In this document: positions 19,665 to 29,015 of the stretch, piece by piece
How the letters are laid out: every line of letters begins with the position of its first letter
How positions within the stretch are numbered: the first letter of the stretch is position 1
Assembly (NCBI RefSeq): GCF_011752995.1
Contig: NZ_VWWL01000002.1
Location: 310,001-374,000 of the forward strand
Direction of reading: 5' to 3'
Source: Burkholderia sp. Ax-1724
GTDB lineage: Bacteria; Pseudomonadota; Gammaproteobacteria; Burkholderiales; Burkholderiaceae
DNA length: 64,000 nt
Position numbers and translations under genes: made by a program
Notes under the pieces: generated by a model
What the model saw: the letters and a program-made list of their open reading frames with translations, nothing else
What the model was told of the DNA's origin: nothing
The model's database searches: none

Positions 19665-20651
19665 ATGGATCAGTTCAACAAATTCAGAGCGTTCGTTCTG
19701 GTCGCGGAAAAACAAAGCTTCAGCAAGGCGGCTCAGTCGCTCGGTGTGACGACCGGGGCCGTGTCGAGGATCATCCTGAGGCTTGAAAGGGACGTACATC
19801 TACGACTTTTCCATCGTACGACGCGCTCGGTGATCCTCACGGAGGAGGCGCGGCCTTACTACGAAACGTGCTGCCGCATGCTGGAGGAAATGGATGAGGC
19901 CAATCGGCGTATCACGAACGCGCGGGAAGCGGATTCTGGCAGGCTGAACCTCGTCGTGCATCCGGGGCTCGCGAGTTCGACGCTGTCGCGGCTCGTAACG
20001 AGCTACCGCGATATGTCGCCTAACGTGAGTCTGACCGTTGCCGTGCAAAATAGCGCGGTCAATCTCTCCGCCGGTCGTATCGACATGGCTATCTTCCCGT
20101 CGCACCTTATCGAGCAGCCGACCGTTATCCGGAGAACCCTGTCGATTTCTCCGGGGATGCTCGTGGCCTCGCCCGGGTATCTCGACAAATACGGCGCACC
20201 CGAGCGCGCGTGCGGCCTCGAGAAACGCTTTCTGCTGCTCAACGTGGCGTCGTCCCGACTCGGCGGCCACGCGATCCGGTTGCTCGAAGACGGCAAGCGC
20301 ATCAAGATCCCGGCGAGCTCTTCGATGACCGGCGACGAGCAGTATCTGCGCGCAGCCGCGCTTGCCGGCGCGGGAATCGCCGTGCTGCCCGAGATGATGG
20401 TTCAGGACGACCTCAAGTCGGGATGCCTCGTGCCGGTCCTGCCGCACTGTTCGGTGCTGGATAGCGAAGTGGACATCTGCCTGTTTTACGCGCATCGCGA
20501 CATGCTTTCCGCGCGCCTGCGGACCTTCGTGAACTTCTGCATCGAGTTTTTCCGTGTGGAAAGCGCCGTGAGCAGCGAAGGGCTGGTTGCGCCGATTGCG
20601 CCGATCGCACGACCCAATCCGCGCGAGCAGCCGATACTGGCCGCGGCATGA
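19665..20651 (+). CDS. LysR-family transcriptional regulator
   Basis: A 328-residue LysR regulator. The winged HTH is at residues 1-60 (FSKAAQSLGVTTGAVSRIILRLE) and the periplasmic-binding-protein-like effector domain is about 90-300. A perfect AGGAGG ends 6 bases before ATG 19665; the GTG at 19662 is too close. The last 25 residues are a low-complexity Pro/Ala tail. A nitronate monooxygenase gene follows 172 bases downstream on the same strand and is a plausible target; the effector is unknown. Confidence 0.93.
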   Translation: MDQFNKFRAFVLVAEKQSFSKAAQSLGVTTGAVSRIILRLERDVHLRLFHRTTRSVILTEEARPYYETCCRMLEEMDEANRRITNAREADSGRLNLVVHPGLASSTLSRLVTSYRDMSPNVSLTVAVQNSAVNLSAGRIDMAIFPSHLIEQPTVIRRTLSISPGMLVASPGYLDKYGAPERACGLEKRFLLLNVASSRLGGHAIRLLEDGKRIKIPASSSMTGDEQYLRAAALAGAGIAVLPEMMVQDDLKSGCLVPVLPHCSVLDSEVDICLFYAHRDMLSARLRTFVNFCIEFFRVESAVSSEGLVAPIAPIARPNPREQPILAAA

Positions 20652-20823
20652 CGGCGTGCTGCGCTGCATTCGCTCATTCGACGTTGCAACGATATAGTTT
20701 CCATGATGTAAAGAGTATTGTTCTCGCGATCGGGTTGACGGCTGCCTGCGCGAAAATGAACATGGTGATCAGGCTCCGGCGCGATGCTTCATCCGTACGC
20801 AATCGTTTTGAACAGGAAGACAA

Positions 20824-21936
20824 ATGAGCAGCGATACTGACAATCGGGTATTAAATCGGGCATTACTGCCTTTGCTGGGAATCAGCAAGCCGATCGTGCA
20901 GGCGCCGATGGCCGGCGTAAGCACGCCCGCGCTCGCCGCGGCCGTGTCGAACGCGGGCGGGCTCGGCTCGCTGGGCGTCGGTGCGATGAATGCCGAGGGC
21001 GCGCGCAAGGCGATCAGGCAGACGCGTGAGCTGACCGACAAACCGTTCAACGTCAACGTATTCTGCCATCAGCCGGCACAGGCCGACCCCGAGCGCGAGC
21101 GCGTATGGCTGAACTGGCTTGCGCCGCAGTTCGAGAAGTACGGCGCGACGGCACCCGCATCGCTCGCGGAGATTTACACGAGCTTTGTCGAAGACGCCGC
21201 AATGCTTGAGGTCTTTCTCGAAGAGAAACCGGCCGTGGTCAGTTTCCACTTTGGCTTGCCGTCTTCGGACGTCATCGGCGAATTGAAGGGGGCGGGCATC
21301 AGGCTGCTCGGCGCGGCAACGAATCTGAACGAAGGCGCACAGGTCGCCGCATCGGGTGTCGATGCGATCGTCGCGCAAGGTATCGAGGCGGGCGGGCATC
21401 GGGGCGTCTTCGATCCCGACGCCTTGGACGATCAACTGGGCACGGTCGCGCTGACCCGGCTTCTGGTCAGGAACGTTCCGCTGCCGGTCATCGCTTCGGG
21501 CGGCATTATCGATGGAGCGGGGATTGCCGCCGTGCTTGCGCTGGGCGCGCAGGCGGCCCTGCTCGGTACGGCCTTCGTGGCCTGCCCCGAAACCTCGATC
21601 GACGACGGCTATCGGCGTACGCTGCTCAGCGATGCCGCACGCCGCACGACCTTGACCAGGGCGATTTCCGGACGTGTTGCGAGAAGCATGGTGAATCGCT
21701 TCACGGAACTGGGCAGTGACCCGGGCGCGCCGCGTGCTCCCGATTACCCGATCGCCTATGATGCCGGTAAGGCGTTGCACGCCGCCGCAAAGGCGCAGGG
21801 CGAATTCGGCTTTGGCGCGCAATGGGCCGGGCAGGCGGCCGCGCTGGCGCGCTCGCTGCCGGCCGCCGAACTGTTCGCGCAACTGGAGCGCGAGATGAAG
21901 GAAACCATCGCGCAACTGCAACGGTTTGGCGGCTAG
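20824..21936 (+). CDS. Nitronate monooxygenase (NMO/2-nitropropane dioxygenase family)
   Basis: A 370-residue FMN-dependent TIM-barrel enzyme that oxidises alkyl nitronates such as propionate-3-nitronate. Family marks are [20 protein letters not shown] at the N-terminus, GGLGSLG, the FMN-phosphate loop region [21 protein letters not shown] and [15 protein letters not shown] precedes the ATG. The length fits class I bacterial NMOs. It follows a LysR gene and converges with the ohr-like gene. A long open frame on the opposite strand inside it is the readthrough of ohr, not a separate gene. Confidence 0.92.
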   Translation: MSSDTDNRVLNRALLPLLGISKPIVQAPMAGVSTPALAAAVSNAGGLGSLGVGAMNAEGARKAIRQTRELTDKPFNVNVFCHQPAQADPERERVWLNWLAPQFEKYGATAPASLAEIYTSFVEDAAMLEVFLEEKPAVVSFHFGLPSSDVIGELKGAGIRLLGAATNLNEGAQVAASGVDAIVAQGIEAGGHRGVFDPDALDDQLGTVALTRLLVRNVPLPVIASGGIIDGAGIAAVLALGAQAALLGTAFVACPETSIDDGYRRTLLSDAARRTTLTRAISGRVARSMVNRFTELGSDPGAPRAPDYPIAYDAGKALHAAAKAQGEFGFGAQWAGQAAALARSLPAAELFAQLEREMKETIAQLQRFGG

Positions 21937-22024
21937 TGAGCGAGGCGGGCATCGCGGCGGCGCGCGGTGGCTTATGTGGCGACTCATGTGGCAACTTCTG
22001 CCGCGATTCATGCTTCGGCCCATG

Positions 22025-22059
22025 AAAAATGCTGGCTCCCGCATTTGCGGGTAGCCAGC
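22025..22059 (-). terminator. Rho-independent terminator of the ohr-like gene
   Basis: On the minus strand GCTGGCT-CCCGCA pairs with TGCGGGAGCCAGC (13 bp, one bulged A, 2-base loop), followed by ATTTTT. On the plus strand the T run is missing, so it serves the minus-strand ohr-like gene. It begins only about 20 bases after the last conserved Ohr codon, and no in-frame stop lies before it. Confidence 0.85.
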
Positions 22060-22080
22060 CTGTTCCCGCAAGACCGGCGC

Positions 22081-22506
22081 GTCGACGAGCGTGAGTGTCA
22101 CATCGATGTTGTTGCGGGTGGCGTTCGAATACGGGCAAACGGCGTGCGCTTTCTCGATCAGCCGACGCGCCTGTTCTCGCGCCATGCCAGGCAACGACAC
22201 CTTCAGCTCGACCTCGATGCCGAAGCCGTTCGGAATCAGACCCACGCCGACGCTGGCGCTGATCGAGACGTCGGCGGGAATGGCAATCCTGTCGCGTTGA
22301 CCCACGAATCGTATCGCGCCGATAAAGCACGCGCTGTAGCCCGCGGCGAACAGCTGTTCCGGATTCGTTCCTTCTCCCCCCTTGCCGCCGAGTTCTTTCG
22401 GCATGCTCAGTTTGAGGTTCAAGCCGCCTTCGGGAACCACCGCGCGTCCGTCGCGGCCTCCCGTGGCAGTGGCATGGGCGGTATAGAGCACGGTATCGAG
22501 CGGCAT
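22081..22506 (-). CDS. Ohr/OsmC-family organic hydroperoxide resistance protein, no stop codon
   Basis: Residues 1-142 form a complete Ohr: a thiol peroxidase reducing organic hydroperoxides with Cys60 ([10 protein letters not shown]) and Cys124 ([15 protein letters not shown]). AGGAG lies 7 bases before the ATG. Ohr proteins normally end near the NIDVTLTLV segment, but here the frame stays open past it, through the transcription terminator at 22059-22025 and on to 20863, antisense to the nitronate monooxygenase gene. The end given is the last family-like codon, not a stop. Either the transcript is nonstop or the copy has lost its stop by mutation. The enzyme part itself looks intact. Confidence 0.82.
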
Positions 22507-22996
22507 CGCAAGCTCCTGGTGTCAAGGTTGTCCAACGGTTGTGCGGCCCGGGTCGCGAACGGTGCCGACTTCGAAGCGACTGCGTGGACCGGCTCGCGCA
22601 TTGCAGGTGCGAGCGAGTCCTCACGTATTTCGGGCAGCAAGATCAGGCTGGCTTTGCGAGCACAGGTTACACACGATCGGCACGCACTGGAATCAGCCTG
22701 AGATGAACAAGTATTGATACTTGCCGTCAATAATTCGACCGGTGTATTTCAAGTAATCTACGTTCTGTCCGGAGCGGATCGATAAGCGCTGATGCAGTGA
22801 TCCGTTTCAGGAAAGGGGTCAATGTCCATTCCCTTTGCAAGACAGTCAGCGAGCGGATGATCTCAATGCAGGAACCGTGAATGCGATGCGGCTCTCCGCC
22901 ATTCACTGAGGAATGCGTAGTGATTGTCGTGTTAATCGGGAAACGGCGATTCGCGTCGACGGACAGGTGCTTCGAATCACGACTGGAGAACACAGC
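22507..22996. promoter_or_regulatory. Divergent region, ohr-like gene / EmrB transporter
   Basis: No gene is supported. The region should hold the promoters of the ohr-like gene and the efflux operon. The one striking element is the operator-like CAAGTAT-TG-ATACTTG at 22708-22723. Confidence 0.5.
22708..22723. promoter_or_regulatory. Operator-like dyad CAAGTAT-TG-ATACTTG
   Basis: Perfect 7-bp arms separated by 2 bases, lying between the divergent ohr-like gene and the efflux operon. Size and symmetry suit a dimeric HTH repressor (MarR, TetR or LysR). No regulator was identified for it. Confidence 0.5.
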
Positions 22997-24559
22997 ATGA
23001 ATTCCCCGACCGCCCCGGGCGCGCCGGTGCGCCTGACCGGCGCAAGGTTCGCACTCGGTACATTCGCCGTGGCGCTCGCCACGTTCATGAACGTACTCGA
23101 TTCGTCGATCGCGAATGTCGCGATTCCTACGCTGTCAGGCAACCTCGGCGTGTCGGTCGACGAGGGAACATGGGTCATCACACTGTTTGCGGCGGCCAAT
23201 GCCGTGTCGATTCCGCTGACCGGCTGGCTCACGCAACGCATCGGTCAGGTCAAGCTGTTCGTCGGGGCCATCCTGCTGTTCGTACTGGCGTCGGCGGCGT
23301 GCGGGCTGGCGCCGAACCTGTTGACGCTGCTGGTTGCACGGGTGGTGCAGGGCGCGGTGGCGGGGCCCCTGGTGCCGTTGTCGCAGGCGTTGCTGCTGGC
23401 GTCGTTTCCGAAGGAAAAGAGTTCGAGTGCCTTATCGTTGTGGGCTATGACCGCCACGGTCGGACCGATCGCGGGACCGGCTCTTGGTGGCTGGATCACC
23501 GACAGCTATAGCTGGTCGTGGATTTTCTATATCAACGTCCCGGTGGGTCTTTTCGCCGCCGCAGTGATCTGGTCGATCTATAAGGATCGCGAGACACCGA
23601 CGCGCAAGCTGCCGATCGACAAAGTCGGGCTCATCTCGCTGATCGCGTGGGTCGCGTCGCTGCAGATCATGCTCGACAAGGGTAAGGATCTCGACTGGTT
23701 CAACTCGCCGGTGATCTGGATTCTCTCGATCGTCGCGTTGGTCAGCTTTCTGTTCTTCATCATCTGGGAGCTTACCGAGGAGAAGCCGATCGTCGATTTG
23801 CGGCTCTTTGCCGAACGCAATTTCCTCGGTGGGACCATCGCCATTTCGGTGGCCTATGCGATCTTCTTCTCGAATCTGGTAATCCTGCCGCAATGGATTC
23901 AGGGGTCGCTCGGCTATCGCGCCGTGGACGCGGGACTCGTAACGGCTCCGCTGGGCATCTTCGCCGTGATCATGGCGCCCGTACTGGGCAAGATCATGCC
24001 GCGCTCCGACATGCGGGTGCTTGCAACGATGGCCTTCATCGGATTCGCGGGCGTGTTCTTCATGCGTTCGCGCTATACGACCGGCGTCGACCCCTACACG
24101 CTGGTGCTGCCGACGCTGCTGCAGGGCATCCCGACCGCGCTGTTCTTCACGCCGCTCACGGCCATCATCCTGTCGGGGCTGCCGGCCGAGAAGATTCCGG
24201 CGGCGGCGGGCCTGTCCAATTTCGTGCGCATTTTCGCCGGCGCGGTGGGCACCTCGCTGCTGAGCAACGGCTGGAACGACCGGACGATTCTCCATCATGC
24301 GCGGCTCACGGAGCAAACGAGCGTGGACAACCCGATCTTCGGCGAAGCCATCGCTCATCTGGAGACGACGCTTAATGCCAGCACGCCCAAAGCGCTGGCC
24401 TTTTACGAAGCTTCGCTCAACGCGCAAGCCACGATGCTTGGCCTGAACGACATCTTCTGGATCTCGGCCGTGATCTTTATCCTCATCATCCCGTTGATCT
24501 GGGTAACGAAACCGGCGAGAGGCGCGGGGGCGGGTGCCGCCGCTGCCGGTGGTCACTGA
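22997..24559 (+). CDS. DHA2-family MFS drug efflux transporter (EmrB/QacA type)
   Basis: A 520-residue inner-membrane proton antiporter with about 14 predicted helices. The N-terminal helix carries FMNVLDSSIANVAIPTLSG, the DHA2 motif, and the motif C-like GPIAGPALGGWI lies in helix 5. GGAGAA sits 7 bases before ATG 22997; an upstream in-frame start at 22913 is unlikely. A hydrophilic loop LAHLETT.. near the C-terminus is usual for EmrB. Next come a NodT-type outer-membrane factor after 17 bases and an EmrA-type adaptor, so the three should form a tripartite pump. Substrate is unknown. Confidence 0.93.
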   Translation: MNSPTAPGAPVRLTGARFALGTFAVALATFMNVLDSSIANVAIPTLSGNLGVSVDEGTWVITLFAAANAVSIPLTGWLTQRIGQVKLFVGAILLFVLASAACGLAPNLLTLLVARVVQGAVAGPLVPLSQALLLASFPKEKSSSALSLWAMTATVGPIAGPALGGWITDSYSWSWIFYINVPVGLFAAAVIWSIYKDRETPTRKLPIDKVGLISLIAWVASLQIMLDKGKDLDWFNSPVIWILSIVALVSFLFFIIWELTEEKPIVDLRLFAERNFLGGTIAISVAYAIFFSNLVILPQWIQGSLGYRAVDAGLVTAPLGIFAVIMAPVLGKIMPRSDMRVLATMAFIGFAGVFFMRSRYTTGVDPYTLVLPTLLQGIPTALFFTPLTAIILSGLPAEKIPAAAGLSNFVRIFAGAVGTSLLSNGWNDRTILHHARLTEQTSVDNPIFGEAIAHLETTLNASTPKALAFYEASLNAQATMLGLNDIFWISAVIFILIIPLIWVTKPARGAGAGAAAAGGH

Positions 24560-24576
24560 ACCCCGAGGAGCGTGAC

Positions 24577-26091
24577 ATGAGCCATTTCTCAATCCGGCAC
24601 GTCGCTATCGGCACAAGGGTGTCGAAGCTGGGCGTATCGGTACTTTTAGCGGCGATGCTGTCGGCGTGTGTCAACTATGCGGGCATCCATAGCGACAAGC
24701 AGATTGCCCGGCCGGAACAGTTCGAGACGGCGAGCAGTCTGCCGGCCGAACAGGGTCGCTGGCCGGCTGCCGATTGGGCAGACCAGTTCGGCGATGCCCA
24801 GTTGAAAGCGCTGATTGCCGAAGCACTGCAAGGCAACCCGTCGATCGACGAGGCCCGCGCGCGGGTCGTCGAGGCGCAGGCTTATAGCCAGAGCGCGAAG
24901 GCGGGCACGTTGCCGCGCGTCGACGCGGACTACTCGCTGACCCGTCAGGAATTCAGCGGCAGCACGGTGATTCCGCTGCCGTATCGAGGCGGATGGCAAA
25001 CCGAAAACAAGGGTTTGCTGAGCGCTTCGTACGACCTCGATCTATGGGGTAAGAACCGCGAGGCATTCAAAGCCGCCGTGTCGCAACAGCGAGCAAGCGA
25101 GGCCGACGACGAAATGGTCAAGCTCACGCTGAGCACCGCGATCGCACGTACCTACAACGATCTCGCTCGCCTCTATGCATTGCGCGATATCGCGCAAAGG
25201 GAAGTCGAGCATCGTGAGCAGATCGACCGCATCACGGCAGCCCGTATTGCGACGGGCCTCGATACGGAAGTGGAGCGCAAGACCGCGCAGGCGAATCTGA
25301 CTTCGAGCCGCGGCAGTCTCGCCGTGCTCGACGGCAACATTCTGACGACACGTTATCAACTGGCCGCGCTGATGGGCCGAGGGCCGGACCGCGGGCAGGC
25401 AATTGCGCGGCCGGCTCTCGACGCCGGCGACGCAGTGCGCCTGCCGGACAACCTGCCCGCCGATCTGTTGAGCCGGCGCCCGGACATCGTCGCGGCACGC
25501 TGGCGCGTCGATGCGATCACGCACGAGGTGAAAGAGACGAAGGCCGAGTTCTATCCGGACATCAATCTGAGCGCGGCGATCGGCTTCGACGCGTTCGGCT
25601 TCGGCGAATTTCTCAATGCCCAGAGCCGGACGATTTCGGTGGGGCCGGCGATCCATCTGCCGATCTTCGACGCGGGAGCACTGCGCGCGAAGTTGCGAGG
25701 CCGTTACGCCGAGTTCGACTACGCGGTGGCAGCCTATAACCAGACGCTGATTCATGCGCTTTCGGACGTCGCCACGCAGCTTGCGCAAATCCGTTCGAGC
25801 GACGCGCAACTGGTCGAGGCCGAGGCCACGCGGCAATCTGCCGAGGACGCCGACAAGCTCGCGATTACCCAGTACAAGGTCGGTCTTACCAACCAGTTGA
25901 CCGTGCTCAATGCCGACGTTACGGCACTGAATGCCGAACAGTCCGTCGCCGATCTGAAGATGAGCCGCCGCGACCGGCAGATCGAACTGGCCGCGGCATT
26001 GGGGGGCGGATATATCGACACATCCGCCGACGCCGTGCGCAGCGAGGATATGACCGCCGGGCCGACCGAGGCCGCCATCGCCAGGCATTGA
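24577..26091 (+). CDS. NodT-family outer-membrane efflux lipoprotein
   Basis: A 504-residue TolC-like outer-membrane factor. A type II signal peptide ends at LLAAMLSAC, where Cys would be lipidated. The body has two OEP repeats: WWADQFGDAQLKALIAEALQ-like start (DWADQFGDAQLKALIAEAL) and LDLWGKNREAFKAAVS, with LLSRRPDIVAARWRVDA marking the second half, as in NodT/OprM. AGGAG lies 6 bases before ATG. It is placed between the MFS pump and the adaptor, giving the order pump, outer-membrane factor, adaptor. Confidence 0.93.
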   Translation: MSHFSIRHVAIGTRVSKLGVSVLLAAMLSACVNYAGIHSDKQIARPEQFETASSLPAEQGRWPAADWADQFGDAQLKALIAEALQGNPSIDEARARVVEAQAYSQSAKAGTLPRVDADYSLTRQEFSGSTVIPLPYRGGWQTENKGLLSASYDLDLWGKNREAFKAAVSQQRASEADDEMVKLTLSTAIARTYNDLARLYALRDIAQREVEHREQIDRITAARIATGLDTEVERKTAQANLTSSRGSLAVLDGNILTTRYQLAALMGRGPDRGQAIARPALDAGDAVRLPDNLPADLLSRRPDIVAARWRVDAITHEVKETKAEFYPDINLSAAIGFDAFGFGEFLNAQSRTISVGPAIHLPIFDAGALRAKLRGRYAEFDYAVAAYNQTLIHALSDVATQLAQIRSSDAQLVEAEATRQSAEDADKLAITQYKVGLTNQLTVLNADVTALNAEQSVADLKMSRRDRQIELAAALGGGYIDTSADAVRSEDMTAGPTEAAIARH

Positions 26092-26125
26092 ACGACACGT
26101 ACGGAAATCCGTAGGGAGAAAAGAA

Positions 26126-27367
26126 ATGAGCGAAACCGTCACGCCCAGGAGCGAGTCCGCCGATCACGGCGGCGATGACACCGGCGGCGCGCAAGCGCCC
26201 GCCGCCCGCAACAGCGGGAACGCCACGCCGCCGAGCCGCCGCAAACTGCTTGTCCTGCTCGCGGCGGCAGTCGTGATAGCGGGAGCCGCCTATGCTGCGT
26301 ACTACTACACGGATGGCCGCTATCACGAATCCACCGACGACGCCTATGTCAGCGGCAATCTCGTGCAATTGACGCCGCAGGTCTCGGGCACGGTCATCGC
26401 CGTCAATGCCGACGACACGCAGATCGTGAAGGCGGGCGATCCGGTGGTCACGCTGGACCCAGCCGATGCCAGGATCGCGCTCGGGAATGCGGAAGCGGCG
26501 CTTGGTCAGACCGTGCGCCGCGTGAGCGGCCTGTACGTGAACAACGACTTCTATGCGGCGAACGTGGCGCAACGCGAATCCGACCTTGTGCGTGCCAACG
26601 ACGATCTGCGTCGGCGCATGGCCGTCGCGAACACGGGCGCTGTTTCCGCCGAGGACATCGCCCATGCCCGGGATACCGTGAATGTCGCGCAGGCCGCGCT
26701 CGACGCGGCGCGTCAGCAGGCCGAAGCGAATCGCGCGCTGACCGATCGCACGACGCTCGAACAGCATCCCGACGTGCAGGCCGCCGCATCGAAAGTGCGG
26801 GACGCGTGGCTCGCCTACGCGCGCGATACGCTGCCGGCGCCGGTGACGGGCTATGTGGCGCAGCGTCACGTTCAGGTCGGCCAGCGTGTGTCGCCGGGCA
26901 CGCCGTTGATGGCGGTAGTGCCGCTCGACGGCGTGTGGGTGGACGCGAACTTCAAGGAGGTCCAGCTCAGGCGCATGCGTATCGGCCAGCCTGTCACGCT
27001 GAGTGCCGACGTTTACGGTTCGAGCGTCAAGTATCACGGGCGGATCGAAGGCTTTTCTGCGGGCACGGGCAGTGCCTTCGCCACGCTGCCGGCGCAGAAC
27101 GCAACGGGCAACTGGATCAAGATCGTGCAGCGTCTGCCGGTTCGCATCGAGCTCGACCCGCGCGAACTCGACGCGCATCCGCTGCGTATCGGCCTGTCGA
27201 TGGACGTCGATGCCGATACGCACGACGATTCCGGCAAGGAACTGGCCGCCGCGCATAACACGACCTATAGCACGGATGTTTTCGAGCAGTACGGCGCGCA
27301 GGCCAATGACGAGATTGCGAAAATCATCAGTCAGAACGCGATCGCTTCCCGCTCCCCGCATCGGTGA
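26126..27367 (+). CDS. HlyD/EmrA-family membrane fusion protein
   Basis: A 413-residue periplasmic adaptor. After a 48-residue cytoplasmic tail rich in Ala/Gly comes one membrane segment (LLVLLAAAVVIAGAAYAAYYY), then the lipoyl halves ESTDDAYVSGNLVQLTPQVSG and VTGYVAQRHVQVGQRVSPG around a coiled-coil hairpin (about 110-220), then the beta-barrel part. STDDAYV is the EmrA/MdtN mark. AGGGAGAA precedes the ATG. It is the last gene of the efflux operon. Confidence 0.93.
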   Translation: MSETVTPRSESADHGGDDTGGAQAPAARNSGNATPPSRRKLLVLLAAAVVIAGAAYAAYYYTDGRYHESTDDAYVSGNLVQLTPQVSGTVIAVNADDTQIVKAGDPVVTLDPADARIALGNAEAALGQTVRRVSGLYVNNDFYAANVAQRESDLVRANDDLRRRMAVANTGAVSAEDIAHARDTVNVAQAALDAARQQAEANRALTDRTTLEQHPDVQAAASKVRDAWLAYARDTLPAPVTGYVAQRHVQVGQRVSPGTPLMAVVPLDGVWVDANFKEVQLRRMRIGQPVTLSADVYGSSVKYHGRIEGFSAGTGSAFATLPAQNATGNWIKIVQRLPVRIELDPRELDAHPLRIGLSMDVDADTHDDSGKELAAAHNTTYSTDVFEQYGAQANDEIAKIISQNAIASRSPHR

Positions 27368-27696
27368 AATACTGGGTGGTGTCGATGTGACGGGCGGTGC
27401 GTTTGAGCGCCGCGTCGCGAGTGCGGATCTCTGCCCGCCATCATGAACTACGTGAGTCACGTGAACCACGTGGCCCGCCCAATTGGCCGTCTTCGAGAAG
27501 ATCGTGCCCTGCTTGAGCCTTTCTTCTTCGAGAAGAAACGGCTTTCTCCTGTCAGCCCGCCTCTGCCTTTTCCTCGCCGCTAATGAAGCTAGCGATCTCT
27601 TCTTCGGGAGTCGCTACGGCAAAACGGCTATATTTCTGCAACGCTGCCCAAACAATGGGGGTGACCAAATTTGTCTAGTCACATAAGGGAACGACT
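27368..27696. promoter_or_regulatory. Intergenic region between efflux operon and LysR gene
   Basis: No gene. It holds a perfect 8-bp hairpin, TTTCTTCT-TCG-AGAAGAAA at 27520-27538, without a T run after it, so a regulator site is as likely as a terminator. The promoter of the LysR gene should lie here. Confidence 0.45.
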
Positions 27697-28662
27697 ATGC
27701 AGCGGCAATTCGACGACGTTCTGCTCGGCAGCATCGAGCTGTTTTGCCTCGCGGCCGAAGCAGGTAGCTTTACCGCCGCCGCCAACGCGGCGGGGGTGAC
27801 GCCCGCGGCCGTGAGCCGTTCGATCTCGCGTCTGGAAAAGCGCCTCGGCGTACGCCTGTTCGTGCGCTCCACGCGCAGCATCCGCCTGACCGAGGGCGGC
27901 AGGGAATACTTCGAGCAGAGCCGTGCCGCTCTCAATCAACTGGTCGAGGCCGAACGCAAGATCATGGGCGAGCAGGCGCAGCCGTCCGGCACCATCCGCA
28001 TCAGCGCCCCCACGACCTATGGGCACTACCGGCTATTGCCGCTGCTGCCCAGGCTGCAGGAGAAGTTTCCGCTCCTTAAATTCGAAATCCACATAGGCAA
28101 TCGCAACATCGACTTCCATGAGGAGAACTTCGATGTTGCGATCCGGTTTCGTGGGCAGCCCGACTCGACGCTGGTTTCGCGCCATCTCGAAGACGCGGGG
28201 CTGGTGGTCGTCGCGAGTCCCGCCTACTTGCAGCGGGCGGGGCTGCCACGGACGCTGGAGGATCTGGAGCAGCACGAGTGCATCCAGTTCGATCTGCCCA
28301 GCAGCGGCCGGCGGATTTCCTGGCTATTCATGGAGAGGGGAGAGGAGCGGGAGGTGCTTTCCGCGAAAGGCCACTACCTGTGCTCCGAAGACGTACTGGC
28401 TGGCGTCACGCTGGCGAGAGCCGGTGCGGGATTGTTCCAGACCTATCGCTTCGTCGCCGAGAAGGACCTGGCCGACGGCACGCTGGTTGAAGTTCTTCAG
28501 GCATTTGCGGGAAGGTCGCGCCCCATCAGTCTGATGTATCCGCATGGTCGCTTGTTGCCGTCGCGCGTACGGGTATTTGTGGAGTTTCTGATGGAGCAGG
28601 CCACGGTGCTGACGAATCGGCGCGCGGTGGGCAAGCCAGGCCGAGGCAGGGCGAAACGATAA
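27697..28662 (+). CDS. LysR-family transcriptional regulator
   Basis: A 321-residue LysR protein of the DsdC/AaeR-like clade common in Burkholderiaceae. The HTH reads GSFTAAANAAGVTPAAVSRSISRLEKRLG (residues about 26-54), followed by VRLFVRSTRSIRLTEGG. The effector domain starts with GTIRISAPTTYGHYRLLP, typical of the CrgA-like group, and SLMYPHGRLLPSRVRVFVEF ends it. AAGGGA precedes the ATG. It lies 329 bases after the efflux operon on the same strand, and may control it or itself; effector unknown. Confidence 0.93.
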   Translation: MQRQFDDVLLGSIELFCLAAEAGSFTAAANAAGVTPAAVSRSISRLEKRLGVRLFVRSTRSIRLTEGGREYFEQSRAALNQLVEAERKIMGEQAQPSGTIRISAPTTYGHYRLLPLLPRLQEKFPLLKFEIHIGNRNIDFHEENFDVAIRFRGQPDSTLVSRHLEDAGLVVVASPAYLQRAGLPRTLEDLEQHECIQFDLPSSGRRISWLFMERGEEREVLSAKGHYLCSEDVLAGVTLARAGAGLFQTYRFVAEKDLADGTLVEVLQAFAGRSRPISLMYPHGRLLPSRVRVFVEFLMEQATVLTNRRAVGKPGRGRAKR

Positions 28663-29015
28663 AGGCGAAACGATAGCCGGGAACTGGTCGGGGTTTGGGT
28701 TTGGTGCGGGACCGTCGCGGCTGGAGAAGAGGCCAGCCAGTCAAATCTTATTTGTCGACCGGGTCAACAATGATGATGATTCATGTCGGCGATCCGAGGT
28801 GTCCCTGGTGCCACGAATAGGGAAAGGCGCTACGCTGCTGACCGAATACTCTGATTTGCAACTCGACATGACAGCGGGCGAGCTGTCTCGTGGGGCTCTC
28901 TGATTCATCAAAACAGATCGTGTCTGTTTGCAGCCGCGCGTCCGCTCATGGGGAGTCGATCTGATCGGTCGTAAGTCGTGCCCCCTATTGGCCGAAACAA
29001 ACCGGGAGACAGAGC
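28663..29015. other. Gene-free intergenic stretch
   Basis: No coding sequence, hairpin terminator or operator could be supported. It should contain the promoter for the cytochrome b561/nitronate monooxygenase pair. Confidence 0.4.

Noticed and set aside
20863..22080. Minus-strand open frame inside the nitronate monooxygenase gene
   Set aside because: It is only the readthrough of the ohr-like frame in high-GC DNA; the residues have no family resemblance and lie beyond a terminator.
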